Shown: in pieces, positions 20,960 through 29,576 of the stretch
Position numbering within the stretch: position 1 is the stretch's first letter
How the letters are laid out: every line of letters begins with the position of its first letter
Assembly (NCBI RefSeq): GCF_019602855.1
Contig: NZ_CP080767.1
Coordinates: 3,596,001 to 3,660,000 of the forward strand
Direction of reading: 5' to 3'
Length of the DNA stretch: 64,000 bases
DNA from: Cupriavidus pinatubonensis
GTDB lineage: Bacteria; Pseudomonadota; Gammaproteobacteria; Burkholderiales; Burkholderiaceae
The notes under the pieces: model-generated
The model's input: the letters and a program-made list of their open reading frames with translations, nothing else
The model's database searches: none
Told to the model about the DNA's origin: nothing
Program-made: the position numbers and the translations under genes

Positions 20960-22048
20960 ATGACCCCACAGTTCCATCCGCTGCGCGTGGCGCAGGTGCG
21001 CCCCGAGACGGCCGACACGATTTCCATCGCGTTCGAAGTGCCCGAGACCCTGCGCGACGCCTACCGCTTCACACAGGGGCAGTTCCTGACGCTGAAGGCC
21101 CCGGTCGATGGCCAGGACCTGCGCCGCTCGTACTCGATCTGCTGCGGCGTGCAGGACTATGCCGAGCGCGGTGAGCTGCGAGTGGCAGTAAAACTCGTCG
21201 AGGATGGCGTGTTTTCGAGCCACCTCCATGACACGCTGGCCCCGGGGCAGCTTATCGATGTGATGACGCCGGACGGCCGCTTCCATGTGCCGCTCGACGC
21301 GGGCGCGGCACGCCACTATGTCGCCTTTGCCGCGGGCAGCGGCATCACGCCGGTGCTGTCGCTGATCCGCACCGCGCTGGCGGCCGAACCGCAGAGCCGC
21401 TTCACGCTGGTCTATGGCAACCGCAATGTCGACAGCATCATTTTTTCCGAAGCGCTCGAAGACCTGAAGAACCAGTACCTGTCGCGCTTCACGCTGTACC
21501 ACGTGCTGTCGCGCCAGCCGCAGGAAGTCGACCTGCTGCACGGGCGCCTCGACCACGCCCGGGTCACGGCCTTCCTGCAGACGCTGATCCCGGTGGACGG
21601 CATCGATGCGGCGTTCGTGTGCGGACCGGCCTCGATGATCGACGAGGTCGAAACCGCGCTGCGCGATGCCGGGTTGGATCCGCACCGCATCCACGCCGAG
21701 CGGTTCGGTGTGCCGGTGGACCGCCAAAAGCGCGCGCCCCCCCACGCCCATGCCGACGACGCCGGCACGGCCGAGCTGGTCGTGGTGCTCGATGGCAAGC
21801 AGCACACCATGCGCCTGCCGATGGAGGACGGCAAAGTGCTCGACACGGCGCTGGCCGCCGGGCTGGACCTGCCCTATGCGTGCAAGGGCGGCGTGTGTTG
21901 CACCTGCCGGGCCAAGGTGCTGGAAGGCCAGGTCGAGATGGAAAAGAACTACACGCTGGAGCCGTGGGAAATGGAAAAGGGCTTCGTCCTGACCTGCCAG
22001 GCGCGCGCGCTCACGCCCCGCGTGGTGGTCAGCTACGACGAACGCTGA
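20960..22048 (+). CDS. paaE: PaaE, NADPH-dependent reductase of phenylacetyl-CoA epoxidase
   Basis: A 362-residue reductase with three domains: an FAD domain with the RRSYSICCG motif near residue 55, an NAD(P) domain with GSGITPVLSLIRTAL near 120, and a C-terminal plant-type 2Fe-2S ferredoxin domain with CKGGVCCTCRAKVLEG (C-x4-C-x2-C) and a further Cys in VLTCQARA. It passes electrons from NADPH to the PaaA di-iron site. The frame is open further upstream inside paaD, but the ATG at 20960 gives the family N-terminus FHPLRVAQVRPETADT. It is the last gene of the operon; no intrinsic terminator is obvious after it. Confidence 0.96.
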   Translation: MTPQFHPLRVAQVRPETADTISIAFEVPETLRDAYRFTQGQFLTLKAPVDGQDLRRSYSICCGVQDYAERGELRVAVKLVEDGVFSSHLHDTLAPGQLIDVMTPDGRFHVPLDAGAARHYVAFAAGSGITPVLSLIRTALAAEPQSRFTLVYGNRNVDSIIFSEALEDLKNQYLSRFTLYHVLSRQPQEVDLLHGRLDHARVTAFLQTLIPVDGIDAAFVCGPASMIDEVETALRDAGLDPHRIHAERFGVPVDRQKRAPPHAHADDAGTAELVVVLDGKQHTMRLPMEDGKVLDTALAAGLDLPYACKGGVCCTCRAKVLEGQVEMEKNYTLEPWEMEKGFVLTCQARALTPRVVVSYDER

Positions 22049-22156
22049 GCCGCCGCGCCAAACGTGCGCCGGGCCGCGCGCGGTGTCTGGCACGCCCGGC
22101 TGCCCAAGTCGCGCCGTGATTACAATGGGAAGGGAGCGCGTTGCGGACGCCTGGAG

Positions 22157-22185
22157 GTGACTGAGAACCGTCCCACGCATATACA
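22157..22185 (+). promoter_or_regulatory. promoter of DUF1835 gene
   Basis: GTGACT (22157-22162) and TATACA (22180-22185) are 17 bases apart. The predicted start, about 22191-22192, is only 3-4 bases before the ATG at 22195, and there is no Shine-Dalgarno, so the mRNA may be leaderless. Confidence 0.5.
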
Positions 22186-22194
22186 ATCACGGCC

Positions 22195-22989
22195 ATGCAA
22201 TATATCCACGTCGTCAACGGCGATGTCGCCGGAAATACCCTGCGCCAGGCGCTGGCCCAGGCTGCCCGGCCCGACCCCGTGGTCGTGCTGCGCGACGACC
22301 TTGCCGTGGGCCCGCTCGTGGACGTCGACAGCACCGGGTCGATCCGTTCCGGTTTCTGGCAACGCGTGGCTCCGCACACCGACATCGATTTCGCCGCCGA
22401 AATGCGCCAGGCGCTCGACCAGCTTCAGAAGCTGCGCCAGAGCGACATGGAAATCGCGATCTGGCACGGCCAGAGCGCGGCCGACCAGCTGATGCTGCGC
22501 CGGGTCGTATTCCACCTCTACCAGGCGCCCCAGCGCATCAATGAAGTCGCGATGGACCTGCGTGAGCTGGAACTGCCGCCGCAGGCCGGGCTGGCCGCCA
22601 TCGGCATGTATTCGCCGGCACGGCTGGCGCGGCGCTTCTCGACCATCGCGCCGGTGTCCGTGCTGCGCCTGGGCCGGCTCGGCTACGAATGGCAGCAGAA
22701 CGTGCGCGAAAACGCCGACGTGCGGCTGTGGAAGGGCAATACGCTGGTGGCAGCGGCCTACCACAGCATCGATGACATCATCATGGAGCGCGCGCCGTCC
22801 GAGTGGACGCCTGCCGCCGAAGTCGTGGGCAGCGTGATGGGCGCCATCGAAGGCCTGCTGGCCAGCGACTGGTTCGTGTTCTGGCGCTGCCGCGAGCTGA
22901 TCTCCATGGGCCGCATGGTCCTGCGCGGCAACGCGGATTCGCTGGATACCTGCGAGCTGCGCCGGCACGTGATTGCCAGCGCGGAATAA
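22195..22989 (+). CDS. DUF1835 domain-containing protein
   Basis: A 264-residue protein beginning MQYIHVVNGDVAGNTLRQAL, with VVLRDDLAVGPL near residue 30, the DUF1835 hallmark. A C-terminal helical part (DUF3658-like) contains CELRRHVIA. Function is unknown; family members in Bacillus are small cytoplasmic proteins. It lies between paaE and the TetR regulator on the same strand, 146 bases after paaE and 72 before the regulator, but nothing in it suggests a phenylacetate role. The ATG has no visible ribosome site. Confidence 0.8.
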   Translation: MQYIHVVNGDVAGNTLRQALAQAARPDPVVVLRDDLAVGPLVDVDSTGSIRSGFWQRVAPHTDIDFAAEMRQALDQLQKLRQSDMEIAIWHGQSAADQLMLRRVVFHLYQAPQRINEVAMDLRELELPPQAGLAAIGMYSPARLARRFSTIAPVSVLRLGRLGYEWQQNVRENADVRLWKGNTLVAAAYHSIDDIIMERAPSEWTPAAEVVGSVMGAIEGLLASDWFVFWRCRELISMGRMVLRGNADSLDTCELRRHVIASAE

Positions 22990-23061
22990 CGGAATAGCGG
23001 ATTAGCGGACCAGCCCGCTCCTTCTTATTTCCCCTTCCCGGACACTCCCTGCCGGAACGAC

Positions 23062-23697
23062 ATGGCGCGAACCAAGGCACCCGATTTCGAAGCACAGCGC
23101 GAGCAGATCCTGGAACTGGCGGCCGCCGCCTTTGCCAACAGCAGCTACCCAAGCACCTCGATGGCCGACCTGGCCGCCGCGTGCGGCACGTCGAAGGCGC
23201 GCCTGTACCACTATTACGAGAGCAAGGAAGCGATCCTGTTCGACCTGCTGGACCGCTACACGCGTCGGCTGATGCTGATCGTGACCGAGGTCGAGGCCGA
23301 TTCCGAACGCCAGGGCCGCACCGACCGCGAGAGCTTCGCCAGCCTGATCCGCGCATTCCTGGCCGAGTACGAGAACTCGCAGACGCGCCATATCGCGCTG
23401 ATCAACGACGTCAAGTTCCTGGCCGAGGAACAGCGTGACCTGATCCTCGGCCGCGAGCGCGACGTGGTTGCGGCGTTCTCGCGCATGCTGCGGCGCGCCT
23501 ACCCGGAGCGCGTCACGCGCGAAAACCAGACCGCGCTGACCATGACCGTGTTCGGCATGATCAACTGGACCTTCACCTGGCTCAAGCCGGGCGGCAAGCT
23601 GTCCTACGGGGCGTTTGCCGATATGGTCGTGGACCTGCTCGAAGGCGGCCTGCCGGGCAAGGCCGCCGCGTCCGCGGAATTGCTGGCGCGGCGCTGA
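23062..23697 (+). CDS. paaR: TetR-family transcriptional regulator, probably PaaR
   Basis: A 211-residue TetR protein. The N-terminal helix-turn-helix is SMADLAAACGTSKARLYHYY (residues 34-53), followed by ESKEAILFDLL. The C-terminal ligand domain ends ADMVVDLLEGGLPG. Its place two genes after paaE, and the palindrome within the paaA promoter, make it the likely phenylacetyl-CoA-responsive repressor of the cluster, as reported for PaaR in Burkholderia and relatives. The sequence itself shows only the family. It converges on the antiporter gene with 19 bases between stops. Confidence 0.85.
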   Translation: MARTKAPDFEAQREQILELAAAAFANSSYPSTSMADLAAACGTSKARLYHYYESKEAILFDLLDRYTRRLMLIVTEVEADSERQGRTDRESFASLIRAFLAEYENSQTRHIALINDVKFLAEEQRDLILGRERDVVAAFSRMLRRAYPERVTRENQTALTMTVFGMINWTFTWLKPGGKLSYGAFADMVVDLLEGGLPGKAAASAELLARR

Positions 23698-23716
23698 ACG
23701 CGGGCCAGCGCCTCCA

Positions 23717-25525
23717 TCAGGACCATTCGGCCTCTTCCCGCTGGCGCCGCTGCTCGCGGTCCTGGCGGAACATCTCCTGCAGTTCGTCGCGCGCCTGGCG
23801 CGCCAGCGACACCAGCTTCTTCTGGTCCGTGTAATGCGGATAGAAGCGGTCGATGGCCTGGATGTTGTGCCGGCGGAAACGCAAGGCCACGTTGCGGGCC
23901 TCCGCCGGATCGAAGCCCAGCCCTTCCAGTACGCGGCGGCCCAGCATCAGCGAACCCTCGAACATCTCGCGTTCGAACAGGTTCACGCCGCGGTCCTTGA
24001 GCTGGTAGATGTGTGAGACATGGCGCGCGCGCGCATAGATCTGCAGATCCGGATAGCGCTCGCGCACGCGGTCGATCAGTTGCAGGCTGTCGTCCATGCC
24101 GTCGATGGCCACGATCAGGATGCGTGCCTTGTCAATGCCCGCTGCTTCGAGCAGGTCCAGACGCGTGGCGTCGCCGTAGAAGATCTTGAAGCCGTACTGG
24201 CGCAGGAATTCGATCTGGTCGGGATCGTGGTCCAGCACAGTCACGCCGACGCCCTGCGCGTACAGCAAGCGGCCGATGATCTGCCCGAAACGCCCGAAGC
24301 CGGCGATCATCACGGGGTTGTTCTGCGGCGTGATGGCCTCATCCGCACGGCGCTTGGTCACACCGAGGCGCGGCGCCACCAGACGGTCATAAGCCAGCAG
24401 CAGCAAGGGCGTGGCTACCATCGACAAGGCCACGATCAGCACCAGCAGCGCCTCGGTCTCGCGCGGCAGCAGGCCTGCCGTGCCGGCCACGCCGAACACG
24501 ACGAAGGCGAACTCGCCGCCCTGGGAGATCAGCAGCGCGAACAGCAGCCGCTGTCCGCGTGCGATCTCGAAATAGCGGCCCAGGAACATCAGCACCGCGG
24601 TCTTGGCGACTACGAACACAGCCACCAGTCCAAGGACCGTGCCCGGCGCGCGCGCCAGCACGGCGAAGTCGATGGACATCCCGACCGCCATGAAGAACAT
24701 GCCGAGCAGCAGGCCCTTGAACGGTTCCAGGTCGGCCTCGAGCGCATGACGGTACTCGGAATCGGCCAGCAGCACGCCGGCGACGAAAGTCCCCAGCGCC
24801 ATCGACAGGCCCACCGCATCCATCATCAGCGCAATGCCCACCACCAGCAGCAGCGCGAACGCAGTGAACATCTCGCGCATATCGGTCCGCGCGATGAAGC
24901 GCAAGGCCGGACGGACGAGGTAGCGGCCGCCGAAAACCACGGCGGCAATCACCGCCACGGCCTTGGCTGCGGACTGCCAGCCACCGCCGCTGGCGTCGGC
25001 CGCGCTCTCTGCTGCCAGCAGCGGCAGCAGCGCGATCATCGGAATCGCCGCGATGTCCTGGAACAGCAGGATGCCGAAGCTCGCCCCACCCGCAGGCGTG
25101 CCGAACAGGTTGCGCTCGCCCAGCGTGGCCAGCGCAATGGCCGTGGATGACAGCGCCAGCCCGAGCCCCGCCACGAGCGCCACTGGCCATGGCGCTCCCA
25201 CAAGCGCCGCGAGGATGCCGATCACCAGCGCGCACGCCGCCAGCTGGATGCCGCCATAGCCGAAGATGCTCCGCCGCAGCGCCCATAGCTTGCGCGGCTC
25301 CAACTCGAGGCCGATCACGAACATCATCAGCACTACGCCGAATTCCGAAAAATGCAGGATCGACTCGACATTGGTCACCATACGCAGCGCGAACGGGCCG
25401 ATGGCAGCGCCGGCAAGCAGGTACCCCAGCACCGCGCCAAGCCCGGTGCGGCGCGCAAGCGGCACGGCGACCACGGCCGCCACCAGGAACACCACCAGTG
25501 CAATCAGGAAATCATGCTGGTTCAT
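23717..25525 (-). CDS. kefC: KefC-type potassium/proton antiporter (CPA2)
   Basis: A 602-residue membrane protein. Residues 1-380 hold about 12 hydrophobic segments of the CPA2 exchanger domain, including GAAIGPFALRMV and GLALSSTAIALATL. Residues about 405-520 are a cytosolic RCK/TrkA-N domain with the dinucleotide loop GFGRFGQIIG and YGDATRLDLLEAAG. In E. coli such proteins are potassium efflux systems held shut by glutathione and opened by electrophile adducts. The partner flavoprotein gene is directly upstream with a 4-base ATGA overlap, as in kefFC. Residues for glutathione binding were not checked, so the ion and gating are by analogy. Confidence 0.9.
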   Translation of the reverse strand: MNQHDFLIALVVFLVAAVVAVPLARRTGLGAVLGYLLAGAAIGPFALRMVTNVESILHFSEFGVVLMMFVIGLELEPRKLWALRRSIFGYGGIQLAACALVIGILAALVGAPWPVALVAGLGLALSSTAIALATLGERNLFGTPAGGASFGILLFQDIAAIPMIALLPLLAAESAADASGGGWQSAAKAVAVIAAVVFGGRYLVRPALRFIARTDMREMFTAFALLLVVGIALMMDAVGLSMALGTFVAGVLLADSEYRHALEADLEPFKGLLLGMFFMAVGMSIDFAVLARAPGTVLGLVAVFVVAKTAVLMFLGRYFEIARGQRLLFALLISQGGEFAFVVFGVAGTAGLLPRETEALLVLIVALSMVATPLLLLAYDRLVAPRLGVTKRRADEAITPQNNPVMIAGFGRFGQIIGRLLYAQGVGVTVLDHDPDQIEFLRQYGFKIFYGDATRLDLLEAAGIDKARILIVAIDGMDDSLQLIDRVRERYPDLQIYARARHVSHIYQLKDRGVNLFEREMFEGSLMLGRRVLEGLGFDPAEARNVALRFRRHNIQAIDRFYPHYTDQKKLVSLARQARDELQEMFRQDREQRRQREEAEWS

Positions 25526-26097
25526 GCACGCACCTCCGCGCCTGCCGCTACCGGGCTATCCGTATGAGCGCCGATGCGCCTGCAAACGTGCGCAATATGC
25601 TCGGCCAGCGCCTGAGTGTCGGTGTTGTCGGCATCGTGCAGGACCTGCGGCGGCAGCCAGTCCATGCCGCACAGGCGCGCCGTCTGTTCCAGCGGCAGCA
25701 GGAACGCTTCGATCGGATGGCCGTGGTTGCCTTCCGGCCCATAGGAGTCGAAGGTCCCGCCGGTGCTCGCCACAGCGAGCATGGATTTGCCGCGCAGCGC
25801 CGTGCCGCCGGGGCCATAGGCCCAGCCGTACTCCAGCACTTCATCCAGCCAGAGCTTCAGCAGCGGTGGCACGCTGTACCAGTGCACCGGGTATTGCAGA
25901 ACTACCGTGTCCGCGGCAGCCAGCGCGCGCTGCTCGGCCACGACGTCGATGTCGTAATCGACATAGCGGCAATAGAGGTCGCGCACATCAATGTGAGGCT
26001 GTGAGGCGAGCGCCTTTGCCAACGGGCGATTGACCCGTGAACGGCCTGGCGTGGGGTGCGCATAGATCACAACAATCGGAGATTCGCTTTTCGTCAC
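25522..26097 (-). CDS. kefF: KefF-like NAD(P)H:quinone oxidoreductase, antiporter ancillary subunit
   Basis: A 191-residue flavodoxin-fold protein with IVVIYAHPTPGRSRVNRPLA at the N-terminus, QYPVHWYSVPPLLKLWLDEV (near 89-108) and ASTGGTFDSYGPEGN; these are the FMN-binding landmarks of the KefF/YheR/MdaB group. In E. coli KefF binds KefC, is required for full activity and reduces electrophilic quinones. It starts with GTG at 26097, with no strong Shine-Dalgarno, and overlaps kefC by 4 bases. The region upstream has no further operon gene. Confidence 0.88.
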   Translation of the reverse strand: MTKSESPIVVIYAHPTPGRSRVNRPLAKALASQPHIDVRDLYCRYVDYDIDVVAEQRALAAADTVVLQYPVHWYSVPPLLKLWLDEVLEYGWAYGPGGTALRGKSMLAVASTGGTFDSYGPEGNHGHPIEAFLLPLEQTARLCGMDWLPPQVLHDADNTDTQALAEHIAHVCRRIGAHTDSPVAAGAEVRA

Positions 26098-26446
26098 GGC
26101 GGTTTAGTCCGAAATTTCAGGCGTACCTATCGCAGCGGGGGCACTGCGACAGAACGGAATGCGGCGTTGCAGCAAATCCACAGCCGGACAGCTGAAACAA
26201 TCGATCACATTTTCTCAAGTTTTTGATTTTAATGAAGGTTTTTATCGAAATCGGGTTCGCGCAGCGCTGCTGCGACGCGGGAAGCTTACGCCGAACTGAC
26301 AGTTCCGCTACAATACTTTTCAAATTGCATCAATATAGTGTTTGCCCTAATCTGGCACGCAGTGATGCGAAAAGTGCCTAGACGAATACCACAGCGGTGC
26401 TATTTTTATCGCTGATTGCACCGGATTGCACCGGGAAGGAAACATC
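26098..26446. other. AT-rich divergent intergenic region
   Basis: This 349-base region is much more AT-rich than its surroundings, especially 26205-26260 and 26300-26420. It must hold the divergent promoters of kefFC and the GNAT gene. A possible plus-strand promoter is TTGCAT (about 26324) and TAATCT 17 bases later. A perfect tandem repeat of ATTGCACCGG (26415-26424 and 26425-26434) lies immediately before the GNAT ribosome site. No gene is seen. Confidence 0.55.
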
Positions 26447-27145
26447 GTGAATCCGCTCGAACTGAGCAAGGCCGTCGGCGCCGTTACCGACGAAGATCTG
26501 CGCAAAGCAGCCGAAGCCGCACAGGCCGCCCAGCGCGCCACCGTTCTGGTGCGCGAGCTGGCCGCCCATCACCGCTCGCGCCTGCTGAAGCATTTCCTCG
26601 CCCTGGGCGAGGAGGATCGCCTGCTCCGTTTCGGCCAATCCGTGGGCAACCACGTGATCGAAGCGTATGTCGACAGCATCGACTTCGACCATGATTCCGT
26701 GTTCGGTGTGTATGACGAGAAGCTCGAGCTGGTCGGCGTCGGCCACTTCGCCAACCTGCGCGACAACGCGCAGGGCCGCGTGGCGGAATTCGGCGTCTCC
26801 GTGTCGAAGAGCGCGCGCGGGCGCGGCATAGGCAGCGCGCTGTTCGAGCGCGCCGCCATCCACGGCCGCAACACCAGCGTGCGCACGCTCTACATGCACT
26901 GCCTGTCGCGCAATGCGGCCATGATGCACATCGCCAAGAAGGCCGGCATGAAGGTGCAGTACGCGTACGGCGAAGCCGACGCCTACCTGGAACTGCCGCC
27001 TGCGGACACCATGAGCCGCCTGACCGAGGCGCTGGACGAGCAGGTCGCCGATTTAGACTACCTGGTGCGCCGCAACCTGCGCGACGCACGCCGCTTCGGG
27101 CTGCGCTTCTGGCGCTCGATGGTGCCGCAGAAGCGCACCGCCTGA
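26447..27145 (+). CDS. GNAT family N-acetyltransferase
   Basis: A 232-residue protein. The acetyl-CoA loop SKSARGRGIGSALFERA (near residues 121-137, pattern R-x2-G-x-G/A) and the following strand VRTLYMHCLSRNAAMMHIAK are typical of GNAT enzymes. The N-terminal 60 residues are helical and the C-terminal 45 are also helical (LDEQVADLDYLVRRNLRDAR), longer than a minimal GNAT domain. The substrate is unknown. A GTG start at 26447 with GGAAGGA 8 bases upstream is preferred to an earlier TTG at 26426. It ends before a strong terminator. Confidence 0.85.
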   Translation: MNPLELSKAVGAVTDEDLRKAAEAAQAAQRATVLVRELAAHHRSRLLKHFLALGEEDRLLRFGQSVGNHVIEAYVDSIDFDHDSVFGVYDEKLELVGVGHFANLRDNAQGRVAEFGVSVSKSARGRGIGSALFERAAIHGRNTSVRTLYMHCLSRNAAMMHIAKKAGMKVQYAYGEADAYLELPPADTMSRLTEALDEQVADLDYLVRRNLRDARRFGLRFWRSMVPQKRTA

Positions 27146-27183
27146 TATCACCGCGGCCCGGCCTGACACCGACCCCACGCCAG

Positions 27184-27218
27184 ACGGCGCATCGTGACGA
27201 TGCGCCGTTTTTGTTTTG
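27184..27218 (+). terminator. intrinsic terminator after GNAT gene
   Basis: An 11-bp perfect stem ACGGCGCATCG/CGATGCGCCGT with loop TGA is followed by TTTTTGTTTT. It lies 38 bases after the GNAT stop and just before the convergent Lrp gene. Confidence 0.92.
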
Positions 27219-27227
27219 GCCGCGCGC

Positions 27228-27719
27228 TCAGCCCCCGGCCACCGGCAATGCGGTGGTGTCCTTGATGCTTTCCAGCGCAAAGCTGGAGCGAACGTCGATC
27301 ACGGACGGGTGCGCCAGCAACTGCTCTTGCATGAAGCGCGCAAAGTGTTCCATGTCCTCGACATAGACCTTGAGCAGCAGGTCCATTTCGCCCGTCATGG
27401 CATGGCACGCCGCGACTTCCGGCCAGGTGCCGATGGCCGCGCGGAACAGATCGAGCGGCGCCTTGCCCTTCGGTGCGCCGCCGTGCTTTTCCAGCCGCAC
27501 ATTGATATAGGCCAGCAGGCCCAGGCCGATCTTGCCGGGCTCGAGCAGCGCCGCGTACTGGCGGATCACGCCGATCTCCTCCAGCCTGCGGATACGCCGC
27601 AAGCACGGACTCGGCGACAGGTTCACGCGCTCGGCCACCTCCAGGTTGGTCAACCGGCCGTTGGTCTGCAGGACCTCCAGGATCTTCCGGTCGATCTTGT
27701 CCAACTCCACCTTGCTCAC
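27228..27719 (-). CDS. Lrp/AsnC family transcriptional regulator
   Basis: A 163-residue regulator. The N-terminal helix-turn-helix region is LDKIDRKILEVLQTNGRLTN followed by LEVAERVNLSPSPCLRRIRR, and the C-terminal RAM domain contains ACHAMTGEMDLLLKVYVEDM. This is the amino-acid-responsive Lrp type. The start is GTG at 27719, with GGAG 10 bases upstream; a TTG 11 codons further upstream is less likely. Its upstream region carries two phased palindromes that look like its own binding sites. No adjacent metabolic gene indicates the effector. Confidence 0.93.
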   Translation of the reverse strand: MSKVELDKIDRKILEVLQTNGRLTNLEVAERVNLSPSPCLRRIRRLEEIGVIRQYAALLEPGKIGLGLLAYINVRLEKHGGAPKGKAPLDLFRAAIGTWPEVAACHAMTGEMDLLLKVYVEDMEHFARFMQEQLLAHPSVIDVRSSFALESIKDTTALPVAGG

Positions 27720-27756
27720 GATTTCGTTGCTCCGCAATATGTTTATTTGCAATTTT

Positions 27757-27785
27757 TTTGCGCAAATTTAGCAAGTTGTGCACAA
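27757..27785 (-). promoter_or_regulatory. candidate Lrp-type operator pair
   Basis: Two 10-bp perfect palindromes, TTTGCGCAAA (27757-27766) and TTGTGCACAA (27776-27785), have centres 19 bases apart, close to two helical turns, in an AT-rich stretch 38-66 bases upstream of the Lrp start. Such phased sites suit the oligomeric binding of Lrp proteins and suggest autoregulation. Confidence 0.6.
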
Positions 27786-27994
27786 GTACGCAATTTTTTG
27801 TGGAATCCGTCAGATTTGACGCCGTATCCATCACTCCTTCAGCGAAACAGGGTGCCGGGTAGGCGGATTTGCCCACCCATCCGATCGACGTGGGGAAGGC
27901 AAGGATGGTGCCAAGCCCGCCGCACAGGCAGCGGGCATTCTACGGTTGTTCCGACGTTTTACGGCGAAAATGCCGGCGTCAGCGACAGGCGCCA
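27786..27994. other. intergenic region with no gene seen
   Basis: This stretch lies between the Lrp upstream sites and the EF-hand gene terminator. It contains an imperfect hairpin GGGTAGGC...GCCCACCC near 27857 and no open frame with a ribosome site. I cannot assign it further. Confidence 0.5.
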
Positions 27995-28027
27995 AAAGAA
28001 AAACGCGCGACCCGTGAAGGTCGCGCG
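27995..28027 (-). terminator. intrinsic terminator of EF-hand gene
   Basis: On the minus strand the stem CGCGCGACC/GGTCGCGCG with a 6-base loop is followed by TTTTTCTTTT. It begins about 45 bases after the EF-hand stop. Confidence 0.9.
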
Positions 28028-28073
28028 CGCATCGCAGCCATTGTCCCGGTCATCCCGGGACTATCGAACCGGT

Positions 28074-28646
28074 TCAGCCGCCGCTGCTGGAAGGGGCTCC
28101 CGGTGCAGCCGGCGCGCCCGGGCCGCGCGGCATGCGTTGCATGCGTTCCTGATGCATCTTCTGCATGCCGGCCCTGATTTCATCCTGGGTCAGCTTGCCG
28201 TCATGGTTCGCGTCGAGCTGGTCGAAACGCTCCGCCAGGTGCGGCATGCCTGCCTTGGCCTCATCCTTGGTCAGCGCGCCATCGCCGTTCTTGTCAGCCG
28301 CCTTGAACTTGGCATCGAATTCCTTCTGCATCTCGGCGCGACGCTGTTCCATCATCGTCTTGCGATAGGCAGCCATCTCGCTCTTGTCGAGCTTGCCGTC
28401 GTGGTTGGTGTCGATGCGGTTGAAGAGCGCGTCGGCCTCGGCCTTGGAAATTGCGCCGTCACCGTCGGTGTCGATCGATTTCATCCACATGCCACCGCCG
28501 TGATCCATGTGGTGATGCATCCCGCCACGCGGCGCCGGTGCAGGCGCGGTGGTGGCGGCTTGGGCAAACGCGCCGCCGGCGACGAGGAACGCGGCGGAAG
28601 CGGCCAGGAAGTGCTTGAGAATCTGCGGCTTGGATTTGCCTTGCAT
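28074..28646 (-). CDS. exported EF-hand calcium-binding protein
   Basis: A 190-residue protein with a signal peptide ending GGAFAQA near residue 30, so it should be periplasmic. Four EF-hand loops follow: DTDGDGAISKAE, DTNHDGKLDKSE, DKNGDGALTKDE and DANHDGKLTQDE. Each has the canonical D-x-[DN]-x-DG pattern and terminal E, so all four should bind calcium. A His/Met-rich stretch GGMHHHMDHGGGMWM lies before the first loop and could bind copper or another metal. The tail is Pro/Gly/Ala-rich. EF-hand proteins of this sort are common in Cupriavidus without known targets. It is transcribed alone, with its own terminator. Confidence 0.9.
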   Translation of the reverse strand: MQGKSKPQILKHFLAASAAFLVAGGAFAQAATTAPAPAPRGGMHHHMDHGGGMWMKSIDTDGDGAISKAEADALFNRIDTNHDGKLDKSEMAAYRKTMMEQRRAEMQKEFDAKFKAADKNGDGALTKDEAKAGMPHLAERFDQLDANHDGKLTQDEIRAGMQKMHQERMQRMPRGPGAPAAPGAPSSSGG

Positions 28647-28816
28647 GTCTTGCTCCTTTTCATCACGTGGGCATGTACGGATTAGAACGCGGACGATGCG
28701 GGGAAGTTGGCGGTTTTAATACGATGTTACGCGGCTCACAGATAGGGCTGTCGGCCGTAAGCGATTGCAAGGGATCCGGAATATTGCAGGCACACTGAAC
28801 AGCCGGCGCTGCGGGA

Positions 28817-29506
28817 TCAGTTCTTCGGCACGAGGGGATCGGCCGGGGGTACGGCCGGCGCCATGGCGGGCTGAAGCTGGCGCTGATCGATTTCCTGCGT
28901 GTGCGATTGCGCCGCCGGTTGCTGCACGGCGGCGGACGCCGAGGGTTGTACAGACTGGACAGGTGGCTGGCTGACCGCCGGCGCGGGCGGTGTCATCGGG
29001 GTAGCAAGTGGCGCGGCTGCGCCGGAGGGTGGCGTCGCGGGCAACGGAGCCGAGCCGGGACGCGCGGCGCCGGTCTGCACCGGCAGCGCGATTTCCTGGC
29101 GAACGCCGTTGCGTTCGATCACCACGGAACGGCCGTGGATTTCAACAAGACGAATTTGTGCGGATAGTGCCGTGCCGGCGCGCACCGCCTTGGGCGGCCC
29201 GCCGTCCAGCGACACGATTGCAGCGCCGGCGCCATCGGCGACATCCGCCACGACCCCGATCAGTTGCACGTCGCGAACACCGCCCTGCGCCGAGCCGCCG
29301 AACAGCGTGGCGACGGCGCCCGTCTCCACGGCCTCGGTCTGCGCCACACGGGCGGACTGCGGCACCGGAATCGTGCGCATCGCGCTGAAGGTCAGCACCC
29401 AGCGGGTCGCCAGTGCGCACAGTGCGATGAAGAGAACCAGACTGGCTGCACGCGGCAACCAGGCCGCAGCATCGAGACGGAGGGCGGGCCGGATGGAGAG
29501 TTGCAC
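28817..29506 (-). CDS. gspC: type II secretion system protein GspC
   Basis: A 229-residue inner-membrane protein. A short cytoplasmic start is followed by a membrane segment ASLVLFIALCALATRWVL (about 21-38). The homology region follows with VATLFGGS and VRDVQLIGVVADV (about 65-90), and IVSLDGGPPKAVRAG. The last 85 residues are Pro/Ala/Gln-rich with no PDZ domain, so this is the short GspC type. GspC links the inner-membrane platform to the GspD secretin. It sits 2.7 kb from gspG on the opposite strand, with hmp and nsrR in between, whereas the rest of the system is one run. Confidence 0.88.
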   Translation of the reverse strand: MQLSIRPALRLDAAAWLPRAASLVLFIALCALATRWVLTFSAMRTIPVPQSARVAQTEAVETGAVATLFGGSAQGGVRDVQLIGVVADVADGAGAAIVSLDGGPPKAVRAGTALSAQIRLVEIHGRSVVIERNGVRQEIALPVQTGAARPGSAPLPATPPSGAAAPLATPMTPPAPAVSQPPVQSVQPSASAAVQQPAAQSHTQEIDQRQLQPAMAPAVPPADPLVPKN

Positions 29507-29576
29507 GGAATCAGGGATACGCTCGACATGGAATGCGCCAAGCGTATCAGAGCCCTATGACCGTGTCTGTGGCGGC

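Noticed and set aside
24020..25150. 376-codon plus-strand frame opposite kefC
   Set aside because: Antisense shadow rich in Gln/His/Arg, with no membrane or domain pattern.
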